In this document: positions 22,650 through 32,015 of the stretch, piece by piece | How the letters are laid out: the number at the start of each line of letters is the position of its first letter | Numbering within the stretch: position 1 is the stretch's first letter | Source: Spirochaetales bacterium | GTDB taxonomy: Bacteria > Spirochaetota > Spirochaetia > UBA9216 | DNA length: 64,000 nt | Assembly (NCBI GenBank): GCA_016839055.1 | Contig: JAEKNX010000006.1 | Span: 245,000-308,999, forward strand | Reading direction: 5' to 3' | Notes under the pieces: generated by a model | What the model was told of the DNA's origin: nothing | Databases searched by the model: none | The model's input: only the letters and a program-made list of their open reading frames with translations | Position numbers and translations under genes: made by a program

Positions 22650-25160
22650 ATGAAAGTAATAATAGTAGGCGGAGTGGCCGGAGGAGCGAGTGCCGCGGCA
22701 AGGCTCCGGCGTCTCGATGAAAATGCCGAAATAATAATGTTCGAAAAAGGTCCATATATTTCTTTTGCAAATTGCGGCCTTCCGTATTATATCAGTGAAA
22801 CAATTTCTGATCGGGAAAATCTCCTGCTTCAGACTCCTGAGAAATTTAATGCCAGGTTCAATGTTGACGTTCGAGTCTTCAGTGAAGTCACTGTTGTCAA
22901 CCGAAGCGAGAAGACGGTCGATATCCGTCAGACTTCGCCGGATGGTGAAGTTCTTCGGGAGTACAGTGAGAGCTATGACAAGCTAATTCTCTCTCCGGGG
23001 TCAAAACCCCTCACTCCCCCGATACCGGGAATAGAGCGTGAGAATATTTTTACCCTCTGGACTGTTCCCGATGTTGATAAAATTAAGGGTTTTCTCGATG
23101 AAAATGAATCCTGCCATGCCGTTGTCGTAGGCGGGGGCTTTATAGGGCTTGAGGTAGCTGAAAATCTCGCTGAGAGAAATATTCATGTGGATCTTGTAGA
23201 AGCGGCAGATCAGGTTATGATGCCGCTTGATTTCGAAATGGCGCAGATTGCCCACCGGCATCTGAATGAAGAGGGAGTTGATGTTCATCTCGGCTGTGCT
23301 GTCAAGGCTTTTGAAGCCGCTGAGAATCCGGCTAAGACAGTTGTCGTACTTGCTGACGGAACCAGGATTGAGGCTGATGTGGTCATGCTGGCAATCGGAG
23401 TACGGCCGCAGACTGAACTTGCGGGAGCTGCCGGGCTTGAACTTAATAAGCGCGGCGGAATCATCGTTGATGAGCATCTGAGGACCTCCGATCCGGACAT
23501 TTATGCCGTGGGTGACGCAATTGAAGTTAAAAACTTCGTTACAGGCGAGCTGACCATGATTCCACTAGCGGGTCCTGCGAACAAACAGGGGCGTATGGTA
23601 GCGGCCAATGTTCTCGGAGGTTCGAAGTCCTATAAGGGTACCCAAGGAACCAGTATAGTCAAGGTTTTTAATATAACCGTTGCCGCGACAGGTCTCAATG
23701 AGAAGAGCCTCATCGCGGCCGGCAAGGAATACGGAAAAGATTACCTGTATACCATGACTCACTCAAAATCTCATGCAAGTTATTATCCCGGCGCCTTTCC
23801 GATGGACATAAAGATGATCTTCGAACCTTCCACCAAAAAGATCCTCGGAGCCCAGATAGTCGGATGGGAGGGTGTTGATAAGAGGATTGATGTTCTTGCT
23901 ACTGTTATTAGAATGGGCGGAACCGTTGATGTCCTGACCGATCTCGAACTTGCATACGCACCTCCGTACTCCTCCGCGAAAGACCCTGTTAATATGGCAG
24001 GCTTTGTAGCAGAGAATATGCTTGAAGGGATTGTTGATAATATCAACTGGAACCAGCTTGACATGATTCCGGATGCAGTCCTGCTCGACGTAAGGAACAA
24101 GGAAGAGGTGGAGCTTGGCTCAATCGCTGGTTCGGTACTCATCCCTGTTGATGAACTTCGGGGAAGACTCAGGGGACTTGATAAAGAGAAAACTTATATC
24201 ATCTACTGTGCGACAGGGATTAGAGCCTATATTGCTGCCAGGATTATGGTTCAGAGTGGTTTTAAGAATGTTAAAAACCTAGCCGGGGGTTTTGCCACCT
24301 GGCAGCCTGCCAACTGGAATAAGGCTGATGCATGCGGGCCGGTGAACGCGGGACTGAAAACAATTGATCTTAAGGAGGTAGCGGCGAAGATGGCTGATAT
24401 ACATAAAGGAAACGTACTGGTGCTGGACGCCTGCGGGCTCTCATGTCCCGGGCCTATAAAGAAGGTTTACGAGAAGATAGCCGAGATAAAAGATGGCGAC
24501 GTGCTTGAAGTTCATGTAACTGACCCCGGATTCAAATCTGACATCGCGGCCTGGTGCAAACGCACCGGAAATACTCTTCTTAATGTAGAGAAGAAAGAAA
24601 AAGCGATTGTTGCAAGAATCAGGAAGGGTGATCTTGAAAGCTCCCTTCATGAGCTCGGAGGCCGCCATCAGGCTGTAGTTAAAGAAATGTTAAACGATAA
24701 GACAATGGTATGCTTCAGCGGAGATCTGGACAAGGCTATTGCGTCCTTCATCATAGCAAACGGCGCCCTTGCAATGGGCCGTAAGGTAACCATGTTTTTC
24801 ACCTTTTGGGGACTGAATATCATCAGGCGTCATGAGAAGGTTAAGGTAGAGAAAGATTTTATCAGCACAATGTTCGGCGGAATGATGCCGCGGGGTGCCC
24901 GGAACCTGAAACTGTCCAATATGAATATGGGTGGTATGGGAGCCGGCATGATTAAGGGCCTTATGAAGAAGAACAACGTGCCGCTTCTTGAAGAGCTTAT
25001 CGAGCAGGCTGTCGAAGGCGGAGCTAAGATAATTGCCTGCAACATGAGTATGGATCTAATGGGTATCAAGGCGGAAGAGCTTATCGATGGAATAGAGCTC
25101 GGCGGCGTCGCCGCTTACCTCGATGCCGCCGAAGACGCGAATGTTAACCTGTTTATTTAA
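22650..25160 (+). CDS. CoA-disulfide/persulfide reductase fused to rhodanese, TusA and DsrE2-like domains
   Basis: An 836-aa four-domain protein. Domain 1 (1 to about 445) is a FAD/NAD(P)H CoA-disulfide reductase: GGVAGGASAAARLRR and the redox Cys in SFANCGLPYY. Domain 2 (about 465-550) is a rhodanese with the active Cys in YCATGIRAY. Domain 3 (about 585-660) is TusA-like, with DACGLSCPGP. Domain 4 (about 680-836) is a DsrE2-type sulfur carrier with conserved Cys in MVCFSGD and ACNMSMDLMG. The set can pass a persulfide from reductase to carriers within one chain, so a role in intracellular persulfide or elemental-sulfur handling is likely. GAGG precedes the ATG. Its stop overlaps that of the convergent yjbQ gene. 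Confidence 0.88.
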   Translation: MKVIIVGGVAGGASAAARLRRLDENAEIIMFEKGPYISFANCGLPYYISETISDRENLLLQTPEKFNARFNVDVRVFSEVTVVNRSEKTVDIRQTSPDGEVLREYSESYDKLILSPGSKPLTPPIPGIERENIFTLWTVPDVDKIKGFLDENESCHAVVVGGGFIGLEVAENLAERNIHVDLVEAADQVMMPLDFEMAQIAHRHLNEEGVDVHLGCAVKAFEAAENPAKTVVVLADGTRIEADVVMLAIGVRPQTELAGAAGLELNKRGGIIVDEHLRTSDPDIYAVGDAIEVKNFVTGELTMIPLAGPANKQGRMVAANVLGGSKSYKGTQGTSIVKVFNITVAATGLNEKSLIAAGKEYGKDYLYTMTHSKSHASYYPGAFPMDIKMIFEPSTKKILGAQIVGWEGVDKRIDVLATVIRMGGTVDVLTDLELAYAPPYSSAKDPVNMAGFVAENMLEGIVDNINWNQLDMIPDAVLLDVRNKEEVELGSIAGSVLIPVDELRGRLRGLDKEKTYIIYCATGIRAYIAARIMVQSGFKNVKNLAGGFATWQPANWNKADACGPVNAGLKTIDLKEVAAKMADIHKGNVLVLDACGLSCPGPIKKVYEKIAEIKDGDVLEVHVTDPGFKSDIAAWCKRTGNTLLNVEKKEKAIVARIRKGDLESSLHELGGRHQAVVKEMLNDKTMVCFSGDLDKAIASFIIANGALAMGRKVTMFFTFWGLNIIRRHEKVKVEKDFISTMFGGMMPRGARNLKLSNMNMGGMGAGMIKGLMKKNNVPLLEELIEQAVEGGAKIIACNMSMDLMGIKAEELIDGIELGGVAAYLDAAEDANVNLFI

Positions 25161-25579
25161 TCAGACAGGATTGTAATAACTATCCTGCGGGCGCCGCCAT
25201 CTCTGCGGTGTTCGCAGAGATATATTCCCTGCCATGTTCCGAGATTAAATCGGCCGGATGTTACAGGAACTGTGAGACTCTGTCCGAGGATAGAGCTCTT
25301 CGCGTGAGCCGGCATATCATCCGAACCCTCCAAAGTATGCACATAATAAGGTTCATTTTCCGGAACAAGATGGCTGAATATTGATTCCATATCGGTTCTG
25401 ACATCCGGGTCGGCGTTTTCATTCATCGTGAGTGATGCAGATGTATGTTTAAGATGAATGAATGCCAGGCCCGACTCTGTCTCCGCTATTTCGGGGATGC
25501 CGGAGATGAGCTCGGAGGTTATCAGATGGAAGCCCCGAGCTCTGGGTTTTAGTCTTAGTTCTTTCTGAATTATTTTCAT
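25157..25579 (-). CDS. yjbQ: YjbQ/UPF0047 family protein
   Basis: A 140-aa protein with the family motifs: FIHLKHTSASLTMNENADPDVRTDME and EGSDDMPAHAKSSILG, with GTWQGIYLCEHRR near the end. The conserved His residues are metal-binding in solved structures. E. coli YjbQ has weak thiamine-phosphate-synthase-like activity, but the physiological role is not established. The length is normal. It lies 9 bp after ptsP, on the same strand, so it may be co-transcribed. The 3' end overlaps the convergent gene by 4 bp. Confidence 0.9.
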   Translation of the reverse strand: MKIIQKELRLKPRARGFHLITSELISGIPEIAETESGLAFIHLKHTSASLTMNENADPDVRTDMESIFSHLVPENEPYYVHTLEGSDDMPAHAKSSILGQSLTVPVTSGRFNLGTWQGIYLCEHRRDGGARRIVITILSD

Positions 25580-25588
25580 TCGTCTATT

Positions 25589-27808
25589 TTAACTGATACC
25601 GAGTATTCTCTCAATCTCATAAATGGAAGAGTGCTCAAGCGCCGCATCGGCAATAATTTCGGCCTCTGTTATGCTGGTTTCTGAGATGATTCTCTGTGTC
25701 TGGTTGAGAAAGCTTGTTGAGACGCTGAATTGCCGTATGCCGATTCCGAGCAGAAACGGAAGATATTCCTTCTGATGGGCCATTTCACCGCAGATAGTGA
25801 GTTCAACATTGTGTTTTATGCAGGCTTCCGCTATCTGATTGAGGGCGCGGAGAACCGACGGGTTATGCGGAACATAGTATTCACTCATTTTTTCATTATT
25901 CCTGTCCACTGCCAGCATGTACTGGACGAAATCATTAGATCCAATTGAAAGAAAATCCACTTCATCGCAGAGGTGGTCGAGAATGCCCAGGAGCGAAGGA
26001 ATTTCTATCATCGCGCCTATTTCAGGCATTATTGAAGGGATGCCACTCATCTGAAGATCCTCATGGCATTCCTGCACAAGTACTCTGGCCGAACGCAATT
26101 CTTCCATCGTGGAGATCATCGGAAACATCAGCTTTATCTTCCTCTTCCCTGCGGCCCTGAGGATTGCCCGGAGCTGCTGGCGAAAGACCGCTGGATTTTT
26201 CAGACAGAAGCGGATGGACCTTAGTCCAAGGAAGGGATTCTCCTCGGTGTAGTCCTTGTAATATGAGAGAATTTTGTCTCCGCCGACATCAAGAGTCCTG
26301 AAGGTTATTGGTTTATCGGGGGCAAGCTCGATTACCTGCTTATAGACAGCATACTGCTCTTCCTCGGTTGGAAAACTGGAGCGCAGTAGGAACGGAAATT
26401 CTGTGCGGTACAGGCCTACCCCGCCGGCATTCATCCGCATCGCTTCCTCGAGATCCGGAATGAGATTTATGTTTGTAAACAGGTTAACCCTTGTGCCGTC
26501 TCTCGATGTAATCAGATCAGGCAGCATCATTTCTTCAGGATTCGCCTGTCTGTCTGCCTGAATACTCTGGAATTCCATGATAATTCTTTTTCCGGGATTT
26601 ATACATAGTTTTCCGGTTTGGCCGTCTATGAGAATAGGGAGAGGCTTGTCTGTTTTAATAAGATCGGGAAAATCGATTATGACCAGAGGCATTTTAAGAG
26701 ATTGCGCGAGGATTGCGATGTGGGCCGTTATTCCACCGGTTACAAGGAGTATTCCGGCAGCCTTTTCCGAGGCGAGCATGAGCATGTCCGATGGGTACAG
26801 GCTTTTTGAGATAACAACCCTGCCCTCAACATTCACCGGCGCGCTGCTGTCGCCTATCATGTTTGAGAAAATTCTCTGAACAAGGTCTTCAAGGTCCTCG
26901 ACCTTCTCTTTGACAAATGGATTCTCACTTTCCGAAAAAGCCTTTATATAGTTTTCAGTTACCGCGAGAAGGGCGGCGGGGGCGTTGTTTCCGTTGTTTA
27001 TTCTTGTCTTTATCTCGGTTCTAAAGCTGTTGTCTTTCAGTATCAGCAGATGGGATGTGAATATCAGCGAGGCGCTGTCGGAAAGATTTTCCTCGACGTT
27101 TTTCTGCAGTTCGAGAAGCTGCTCCTCAGTTTTTTCGATTGCCTTTTCGAGTTCGCCGAGGGTGTAGACCTTGTCGTATTTTATTCTTCTTAGTTCGGTG
27201 AAGCTGCGTTGCCGGTCCAGGGTGTAGCTGTCACCGAAGGCTGTGCCTGGGGCTCCGGCTATTCCCTGAAGGATTATCTGGGAGCTGAACTCGAGGGAAT
27301 GTTGTCCCGGCTCAAGATATGAGTTTCTATTTCCGCTATAGAAAAGTTTGGCGTTTTCGAGAATATTCGCAAGTTGGGAGGTGAGTACTCTGATTACTCC
27401 CTCATCAATTATGCTAAACGGCCTTTTTGCCCGTTCCAGGTTCAGTACACCGACAGGAATACTTCCCCTCTGTATCGGGGCTGCCATTACAAGGCGTCTT
27501 TTGCTGCCGTATTCGATACTTCCTGAATCAATCGCTCTTCCGCAGACCCCCTGGCCTTTTCGGATGTTCAGGCCGGTGAATTCGCCGTTTCGAAACGGGG
27601 CCTGATCGACGGTCTTCTCTGAGGCCATGAAGATAAGCTGTTCCGAACTTTCATCCCAGAGATAGATTGAACATCCTGTAATATTCATGTGTTTGTAAAT
27701 TAAATCGATAATGCGTTTCAGGAAAGCATCGATATCTTCTGAATCATGAAAGAGCCAGTCCAGTTCGCTGAACTCGAAGAGCATGTGGTATCTATGTCTG
27801 AGAATCAT
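25589..27808 (-). CDS. ptsP: GAF-domain PEP-protein phosphotransferase (enzyme I-Ntr type)
   Basis: A 739-aa protein. The N-terminal GAF domain (about 10-165) is followed by the enzyme I modules: an HPr-binding and phospho-His region (GGITAHIAILAQSLKMPLVI, phosphorylated His near residue 360) and the PEP-binding TIM barrel (NLIPDLEEA, GVGLYRTEF, EIGAMIEIPS, GSNDFVQY, and the catalytic Cys in TICGEMA). It autophosphorylates from PEP and donates to an HPr-like protein, normally for nitrogen or carbon signalling. No NPr/HPr or EIIA gene lies nearby. No ribosome site precedes the ATG; a TATATT -10 ends 6 nt before it with only a weak -35, suggesting a leaderless message. Confidence 0.9.
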   Translation of the reverse strand: MILRHRYHMLFEFSELDWLFHDSEDIDAFLKRIIDLIYKHMNITGCSIYLWDESSEQLIFMASEKTVDQAPFRNGEFTGLNIRKGQGVCGRAIDSGSIEYGSKRRLVMAAPIQRGSIPVGVLNLERAKRPFSIIDEGVIRVLTSQLANILENAKLFYSGNRNSYLEPGQHSLEFSSQIILQGIAGAPGTAFGDSYTLDRQRSFTELRRIKYDKVYTLGELEKAIEKTEEQLLELQKNVEENLSDSASLIFTSHLLILKDNSFRTEIKTRINNGNNAPAALLAVTENYIKAFSESENPFVKEKVEDLEDLVQRIFSNMIGDSSAPVNVEGRVVISKSLYPSDMLMLASEKAAGILLVTGGITAHIAILAQSLKMPLVIIDFPDLIKTDKPLPILIDGQTGKLCINPGKRIIMEFQSIQADRQANPEEMMLPDLITSRDGTRVNLFTNINLIPDLEEAMRMNAGGVGLYRTEFPFLLRSSFPTEEEQYAVYKQVIELAPDKPITFRTLDVGGDKILSYYKDYTEENPFLGLRSIRFCLKNPAVFRQQLRAILRAAGKRKIKLMFPMISTMEELRSARVLVQECHEDLQMSGIPSIMPEIGAMIEIPSLLGILDHLCDEVDFLSIGSNDFVQYMLAVDRNNEKMSEYYVPHNPSVLRALNQIAEACIKHNVELTICGEMAHQKEYLPFLLGIGIRQFSVSTSFLNQTQRIISETSITEAEIIADAALEHSSIYEIERILGIS

Positions 27809-27886
27809 GATTTTAATATACTAAAGAAAGTTGTGAAATACTAACAAAAATAATGGAAAAAGCGCAGGGAGATTTTTGAAAGGGCC

Positions 27887-29161
27887 TTATTTAATAAAAC
27901 CATCTGCAGCCCTTATGCCGCTGGCCCAGGCTGCCGTTATTCCCCTGCTTGTTCCTGCGCCGTCGCCGATGAGGTAGATATTTTTATAGGCCTGAAAATT
28001 ATCATCAATAAAGCTGGGTTTATTTGCGTACAGTTTTATTTCCGGATAGTACATAATTGTACCGGGATGGAGTACTCCGGGAATGATGGTGTCGAGGGCT
28101 TTCATGGATTTCCAGATTCCGCGGAGTATCTTCGCCGGCATACAGAGGCTTATGTCGCCGGGCGTGCAGTTCGGCTGGGTCGGCCTGAAATTGTAGAGAT
28201 CGTCATTGAACCCCTCGGCCTTGGAGCGCTTTCCCAGCCTGAAGTCGCCGACGCGCTGCATGATTGGTTTTCCCCCTCCCATAAGCATAGCCTGCAGGCC
28301 GAGGTTTTCTGCGAATTCCTGCCCGCTTGCAAGCGGCTGGGTGAATTCTACCGTCTTGAGCATTGCGAAGTTGACGAGCCCGTTCGGTTTCTTCTCGCCG
28401 GAGAAGGCATGACCGTTCACGCTGTAATATGGCTTTCCGGCCGAGCTGTGATACTTCTCCATGACGACATGGGCGGCTCCGCTGTTGGTGCAGAATGTTC
28501 TCACCTTGTCTGGAAATATGAACTTCGGATCATAATAGTCGCTTACGATGGGGTAGTTCTCCTGCTTTGTCTCGATTCTGACTCCGATATCAACTATGTG
28601 GTCGATGTAGGAAACATTTAAGCTGTCCATGATTGTTTGAAGAAACCTGAAACCCTGTCTGCCCGGGGCTATGATTAGGTGTTCATAGCCGAATGTTCCC
28701 CTGTCGGTAACAATCTGCCCGGAGTCAGGATTCACCGCAGTCAAGCAGTGCTCAAGCCTGATGTCTACCCCCAGATCGCCGAGCTTGGCAATCAATTTTT
28801 TAATAAGCTCAAGCCCGCCGTCTGTTCCGAGGTGGGTCTGCTTGATATCCAGAAGCGCGACACCGAGATTCTCTGCCCGCTTGAAGTAGGTAGAGATATT
28901 CCTTTTCTGAAGAATCTCCGGTTCAAGCTCTTTTATGACCAGTTCAAGATAGTTTTCCGCCTGAGTCCTGGTCCAGTTTTCAAGCGGGAATCCTATAGGG
29001 AAGGTGAAATTCATCTTGCAGTCATTTCGAAGGCCTCCGGTTGAGACCTTTTCCCGGTCAATCATCAGAATCCTCATTTTCGGATTATGGCGTATCAGGC
29101 GAAAGGCAGCGCCGAGTCCGGCCGGGCCTGTGCCTCCAATAATAACATCGAATTTTTCCAA
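27887..29161 (-). CDS. FAD-dependent dehydrogenase (COG2509 type)
   Basis: A 424-aa flavoprotein. The N-terminal Rossmann motif is IIGGTGPAGLGAAFRL; a second FAD motif GDGAGTSRGITAAWASG is at the C-terminus. The central region matches the uncharacterised 'NAD(FAD)-utilising dehydrogenase' family, sometimes fused to or near sulfur or metal genes, but no reaction is known. Translation begins at TTG with a good GGAGG 6 nt upstream; no ATG fits the N-terminus. It stands between ptsP and the carboxypeptidase gene on the same strand, with 78 bp and 41 bp gaps. Confidence 0.78.
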   Translation of the reverse strand: MEKFDVIIGGTGPAGLGAAFRLIRHNPKMRILMIDREKVSTGGLRNDCKMNFTFPIGFPLENWTRTQAENYLELVIKELEPEILQKRNISTYFKRAENLGVALLDIKQTHLGTDGGLELIKKLIAKLGDLGVDIRLEHCLTAVNPDSGQIVTDRGTFGYEHLIIAPGRQGFRFLQTIMDSLNVSYIDHIVDIGVRIETKQENYPIVSDYYDPKFIFPDKVRTFCTNSGAAHVVMEKYHSSAGKPYYSVNGHAFSGEKKPNGLVNFAMLKTVEFTQPLASGQEFAENLGLQAMLMGGGKPIMQRVGDFRLGKRSKAEGFNDDLYNFRPTQPNCTPGDISLCMPAKILRGIWKSMKALDTIIPGVLHPGTIMYYPEIKLYANKPSFIDDNFQAYKNIYLIGDGAGTSRGITAAWASGIRAADGFIK

Positions 29162-29202
29162 AAGATCCTCCGTTGTTGTCTAAAAAATATTGTTAATGTT
29201 TA

Positions 29203-30543
29203 TCAGAGCTTCGGCAATGTGTAGTCAGGGAAGAACTCATAGGAGAGGCTGTCTTTTGTCCTGGTGAGTCCGGTGCTATTGACCTCCACATCCATCTCAA
29301 CGCTCTGGTAACCATTCTTTGATATGGTGATGTGGTACAGCCCTTCTCCCGTCAGAAACCGGAATGACCCGTCTTTAGCCGAATTGCCGGCAAGTTTATT
29401 ATACTCTTTGGCAATAAAGGCTCTCGAGGCTGCCCCGGTGTAATCAAGGCTTATGACCGCGTCTTCTACAGGGCTGAGGTTTGAGTCAATGATGATTCCG
29501 CCGCTGCCGAGTTCTGCTTTTTTAATTAATTCGAGCATCGCTGCCTTATGAGAGCTCCATGTCTCGTCGAGAAGATAGCTGTCATCGGTGGTGAAATTTT
29601 GAGCTCCGTAGAGTTCTATTGTATAGGACACCGCGCCTGAGGTTCCCATTGCCCAGTCGGCCATGGAGCCGTTCATCAGGTACCAGTCTCCGCCCTCTTC
29701 GTAATGGAAATAATTATTGAAAGGGTAGGGGTTGTTATTTGAAACGGTGTCGGCATAGCTGCTGCCAATAGTCTTTATGATCTGGTAATTTGGAAGGTAG
29801 GTTTCGATAAAATCTGAAGTAGTAGAATCAATCGCGTCCCAGGGGGCATAGATTCCGATATTACTTGTATATGCCGCGGTATGAAGGTTAATCGCGAGGC
29901 TGTAACCTTCTTCGGTGAAATCGTCTCTGACCGCGGCGCTTTCGGCCTGATCAAAGGCCGCCTCACCGTTATTGAACTCACTCTCATCCCAGTTGTAGCC
30001 GAAGTTTCTGTTTAGATCCACATAGTTTGAGTTAAGCCTCTCGCCTGATGCTAGCCCGTCCGGATTAATGGCGGGCAGGATGTGGATTTTAAAATTTTCT
30101 ATAAGATAACCTGCCTGTTCCACTTCGGCCTCTGAGAATATAGTCTGATCCGGGTCCGGATTAAGGTAATAATCATAAGCGGTGAGCAGGTGCTCGATTA
30201 GCTTCAGGCAGATTCCAGCTGATAGCTGTTCATCCCCGTGAATTGCACCGTTTATCAGTACTGCCGGCTCTTCTTCACTGTAGGATGGAGAATCTGATAA
30301 TTCAATTACGTAGATAGGCCGTCCGTCTTCGGAGCTGCCGATATTCCTGAGGTTGGTGAATTGTGGATATTCGCCCCACACCCATTCTAGATAGGTTTCA
30401 ACTCCGTCAGGATCACAGAAACAGCTTCCGGGGCTCGGCGGGTTGCCGAAGTCCTTGGCGTCACCAATGCCTCCGCTGCATGAGAGGCTGAAAACGAGAA
30501 TTATCAGGACAATGAGGGTTGGAACTATATGCTTATTCCTCAT
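29203..30543 (-). CDS. M14 zinc carboxypeptidase lipoprotein
   Basis: A 446-aa protein with signal peptide and lipobox (LVFSLSC, Cys at about residue 22), so it is a lipoprotein processed by LspA. The peptidase_M14 domain shows the zinc ligands in GAIHGDEQ and AINLHTA, substrate-binding NPDG...SNYVDLNRNF, and the catalytic Glu in YTIELYG. A carboxypeptidase-regulatory-like beta domain (about 345-430) follows, as in CPD-type enzymes. It should trim C-terminal residues from peptides at the cell surface or in the periplasm. Start 30543 is supported by a TTGAAT-17-TATCAT promoter ending 7 nt before it; an ATG at 30579 would lie upstream of that transcription start. Confidence 0.87.
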   Translation of the reverse strand: MRNKHIVPTLIVLIILVFSLSCSGGIGDAKDFGNPPSPGSCFCDPDGVETYLEWVWGEYPQFTNLRNIGSSEDGRPIYVIELSDSPSYSEEEPAVLINGAIHGDEQLSAGICLKLIEHLLTAYDYYLNPDPDQTIFSEAEVEQAGYLIENFKIHILPAINPDGLASGERLNSNYVDLNRNFGYNWDESEFNNGEAAFDQAESAAVRDDFTEEGYSLAINLHTAAYTSNIGIYAPWDAIDSTTSDFIETYLPNYQIIKTIGSSYADTVSNNNPYPFNNYFHYEEGGDWYLMNGSMADWAMGTSGAVSYTIELYGAQNFTTDDSYLLDETWSSHKAAMLELIKKAELGSGGIIIDSNLSPVEDAVISLDYTGAASRAFIAKEYNKLAGNSAKDGSFRFLTGEGLYHITISKNGYQSVEMDVEVNSTGLTRTKDSLSYEFFPDYTLPKL

Positions 30544-30550
30544 ACTATAG

Positions 30551-30579
30551 ATGATACTGCTCCGGGACGCAAAATTCAA
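30551..30579 (-). promoter_or_regulatory. promoter of the M14 carboxypeptidase gene
   Basis: Reverse strand: -35 TTGAAT (30579-30574), 17-bp spacer, -10 TATCAT (30556-30551), 7 nt before the ATG. Divergent from the rhomboid promoter 14 bp away. Confidence 0.55.
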
Positions 30580-30592
30580 GTCCAGCTTGTTC

Positions 30593-30621
30593 TTGACCCC
30601 AATTCATAAAAGTTTTACCAT
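30593..30621 (+). promoter_or_regulatory. promoter of the rhomboid gene
   Basis: -35 TTGACC (30593-30598), 17-bp spacer, -10 TACCAT (30616-30621), 7 nt before the ATG at 30629, which has no ribosome site. Confidence 0.5.
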
Positions 30622-30628
30622 GAGTAAT

Positions 30629-31270
30629 ATGGATACATTAATCAGAAAACCATTCAGATATACTTTTACAAATATGTCTTTCATCCTGATCGGAATAAAT
30701 CTCCTTGTTTTCATGCTTAACATGATATTTCCGAAATCGCTTTACTATCTTGCAATGATTCCGTCCTTCGTTCTTAACGGAATGGTATGGCAGTTTCTAA
30801 CATACATGTTTGTGCATTCGGGAATTTCTCATATCGCATTTAATATGCTGGCCCTCTTTTTCTTCGGTCAGGCGGTTGAGCGGAGGATTGGAAGCCGTGA
30901 GTTTCTGCTGTTTTATCTGCTGACAGGTACTCTGGCCGGAATCTTTTCATTTATTGTGTATTTTTTCACCGGCTCAAACGTGATTCTCCTCGGTGCATCG
31001 GGTGCCGTCTACGCGGTTCTTTTTGCGTATGCCGTATATTTTCCCGATTCAAAAATATTTATTTTTGGAATTCTCCCTGTCAAGGCGCCTAAGCTTGTGC
31101 TTATCTATACAGCGATAGCGCTGTTTTCACAGATTTCCAGTCTCAGGGGCGGGGTTGCGCATCTGACCCACCTTGCCGGTTTTGTCTTTGCCTTTTTATA
31201 TTTCATTGTCCGGCTTGGAATTAATCCTATAGATGTATTTCGGGGAAAAAACAGGAATGGATGGAATTGA
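30629..31270 (+). CDS. rhomboid family intramembrane serine protease
   Basis: A 213-aa protein with six hydrophobic segments. The catalytic Ser is in GASGAVYA (TM4) and the His in HLTHLAGFVFA (TM6); the TM2 HSGISHIAFNM motif with conserved His and Asn is also present. It cleaves membrane proteins within the bilayer; the substrate is unknown. Start 30629 is preferred over 30620 or 30551 because a promoter ends 7 nt before it and no ribosome site supports the earlier codons. The gene is followed after 3 bp by a secreted protein gene, so they are likely co-transcribed. Confidence 0.9.
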   Translation: MDTLIRKPFRYTFTNMSFILIGINLLVFMLNMIFPKSLYYLAMIPSFVLNGMVWQFLTYMFVHSGISHIAFNMLALFFFGQAVERRIGSREFLLFYLLTGTLAGIFSFIVYFFTGSNVILLGASGAVYAVLFAYAVYFPDSKIFIFGILPVKAPKLVLIYTAIALFSQISSLRGGVAHLTHLAGFVFAFLYFIVRLGINPIDVFRGKNRNGWN

Positions 31271-31273
31271 CGA

Positions 31274-31954
31274 GTGACAAGGAAATTTCCTCCAATAATC
31301 TTGTTTCTGACTGTTTTCGCGGTACTAGGCCATTCATACAGTGACCCGGAATGGGATCCGGTTGTCTACAGCGGTACTTTTTTTGTACTGCTGGAGGACT
31401 CGGACCCTCTTGACCCCCATCTCTACGATGAGGATGAGGCAATAACGAGGCTTCTCGAAGAAGCCCGCTGGGTTTTTTCCTCGATGATCTACGGATTCCG
31501 GTTTGAATATGTTCCGTCTGACGTGGCAAGAGCGGTGGAAGAAGAGTTTCGCCTTGATCAGGTACATCAGATTCCATGGGGAGATCCCGGACTCTCGGTT
31601 TCAGGCGGAAGATATGAAGGCGGTATCTACTACGCGGACATATCATATAAGGTGAATGAGGATCAGATTCCATGGGTGCATAGCTGGGAGACTAATATCC
31701 TGAGCGACATCATAAGCAGCGGAGGGGGCTCCCTGTTTTCAGGACTCGATGGGAAGATTGAATCAATCCGAAATACTGTTAAGCAGGCTCTGCGTGATTA
31801 TCTCCGGCCGCGCATCTATGATAAGCCTCGGAAGGTGAGCGGTACTGGCCGGCTTTCTTCGGTTCCCACCTATGCGATGACGGCGGGAGAATACCGCTGC
31901 AAGGCCGGGGTCACCATTGATTTTGACGAAATTCTCGAATACAGGATATACTGA
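31274..31954 (+). CDS. unknown secreted protein
   Basis: A 226-aa protein with a signal peptide (FPPIILFLTVFAVLGHSYS) and no recognised domain. It is acidic and rich in aromatic residues, with a predicted helical segment at about 55-95. It starts at GTG, 3 bp after the rhomboid gene, so translation is probably coupled. It could be periplasmic or outer-membrane associated; the C-terminal EYRIY might be a barrel end, but too few strands are visible to say so. Confidence 0.6.
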   Translation: MTRKFPPIILFLTVFAVLGHSYSDPEWDPVVYSGTFFVLLEDSDPLDPHLYDEDEAITRLLEEARWVFSSMIYGFRFEYVPSDVARAVEEEFRLDQVHQIPWGDPGLSVSGGRYEGGIYYADISYKVNEDQIPWVHSWETNILSDIISSGGGSLFSGLDGKIESIRNTVKQALRDYLRPRIYDKPRKVSGTGRLSSVPTYAMTAGEYRCKAGVTIDFDEILEYRIY

Positions 31955-32015
31955 CATTGAATACTTCCGGATACTTTAAATGCTTCTGCAGCGGAGAATG
32001 CTGTAGAAGCGACAG

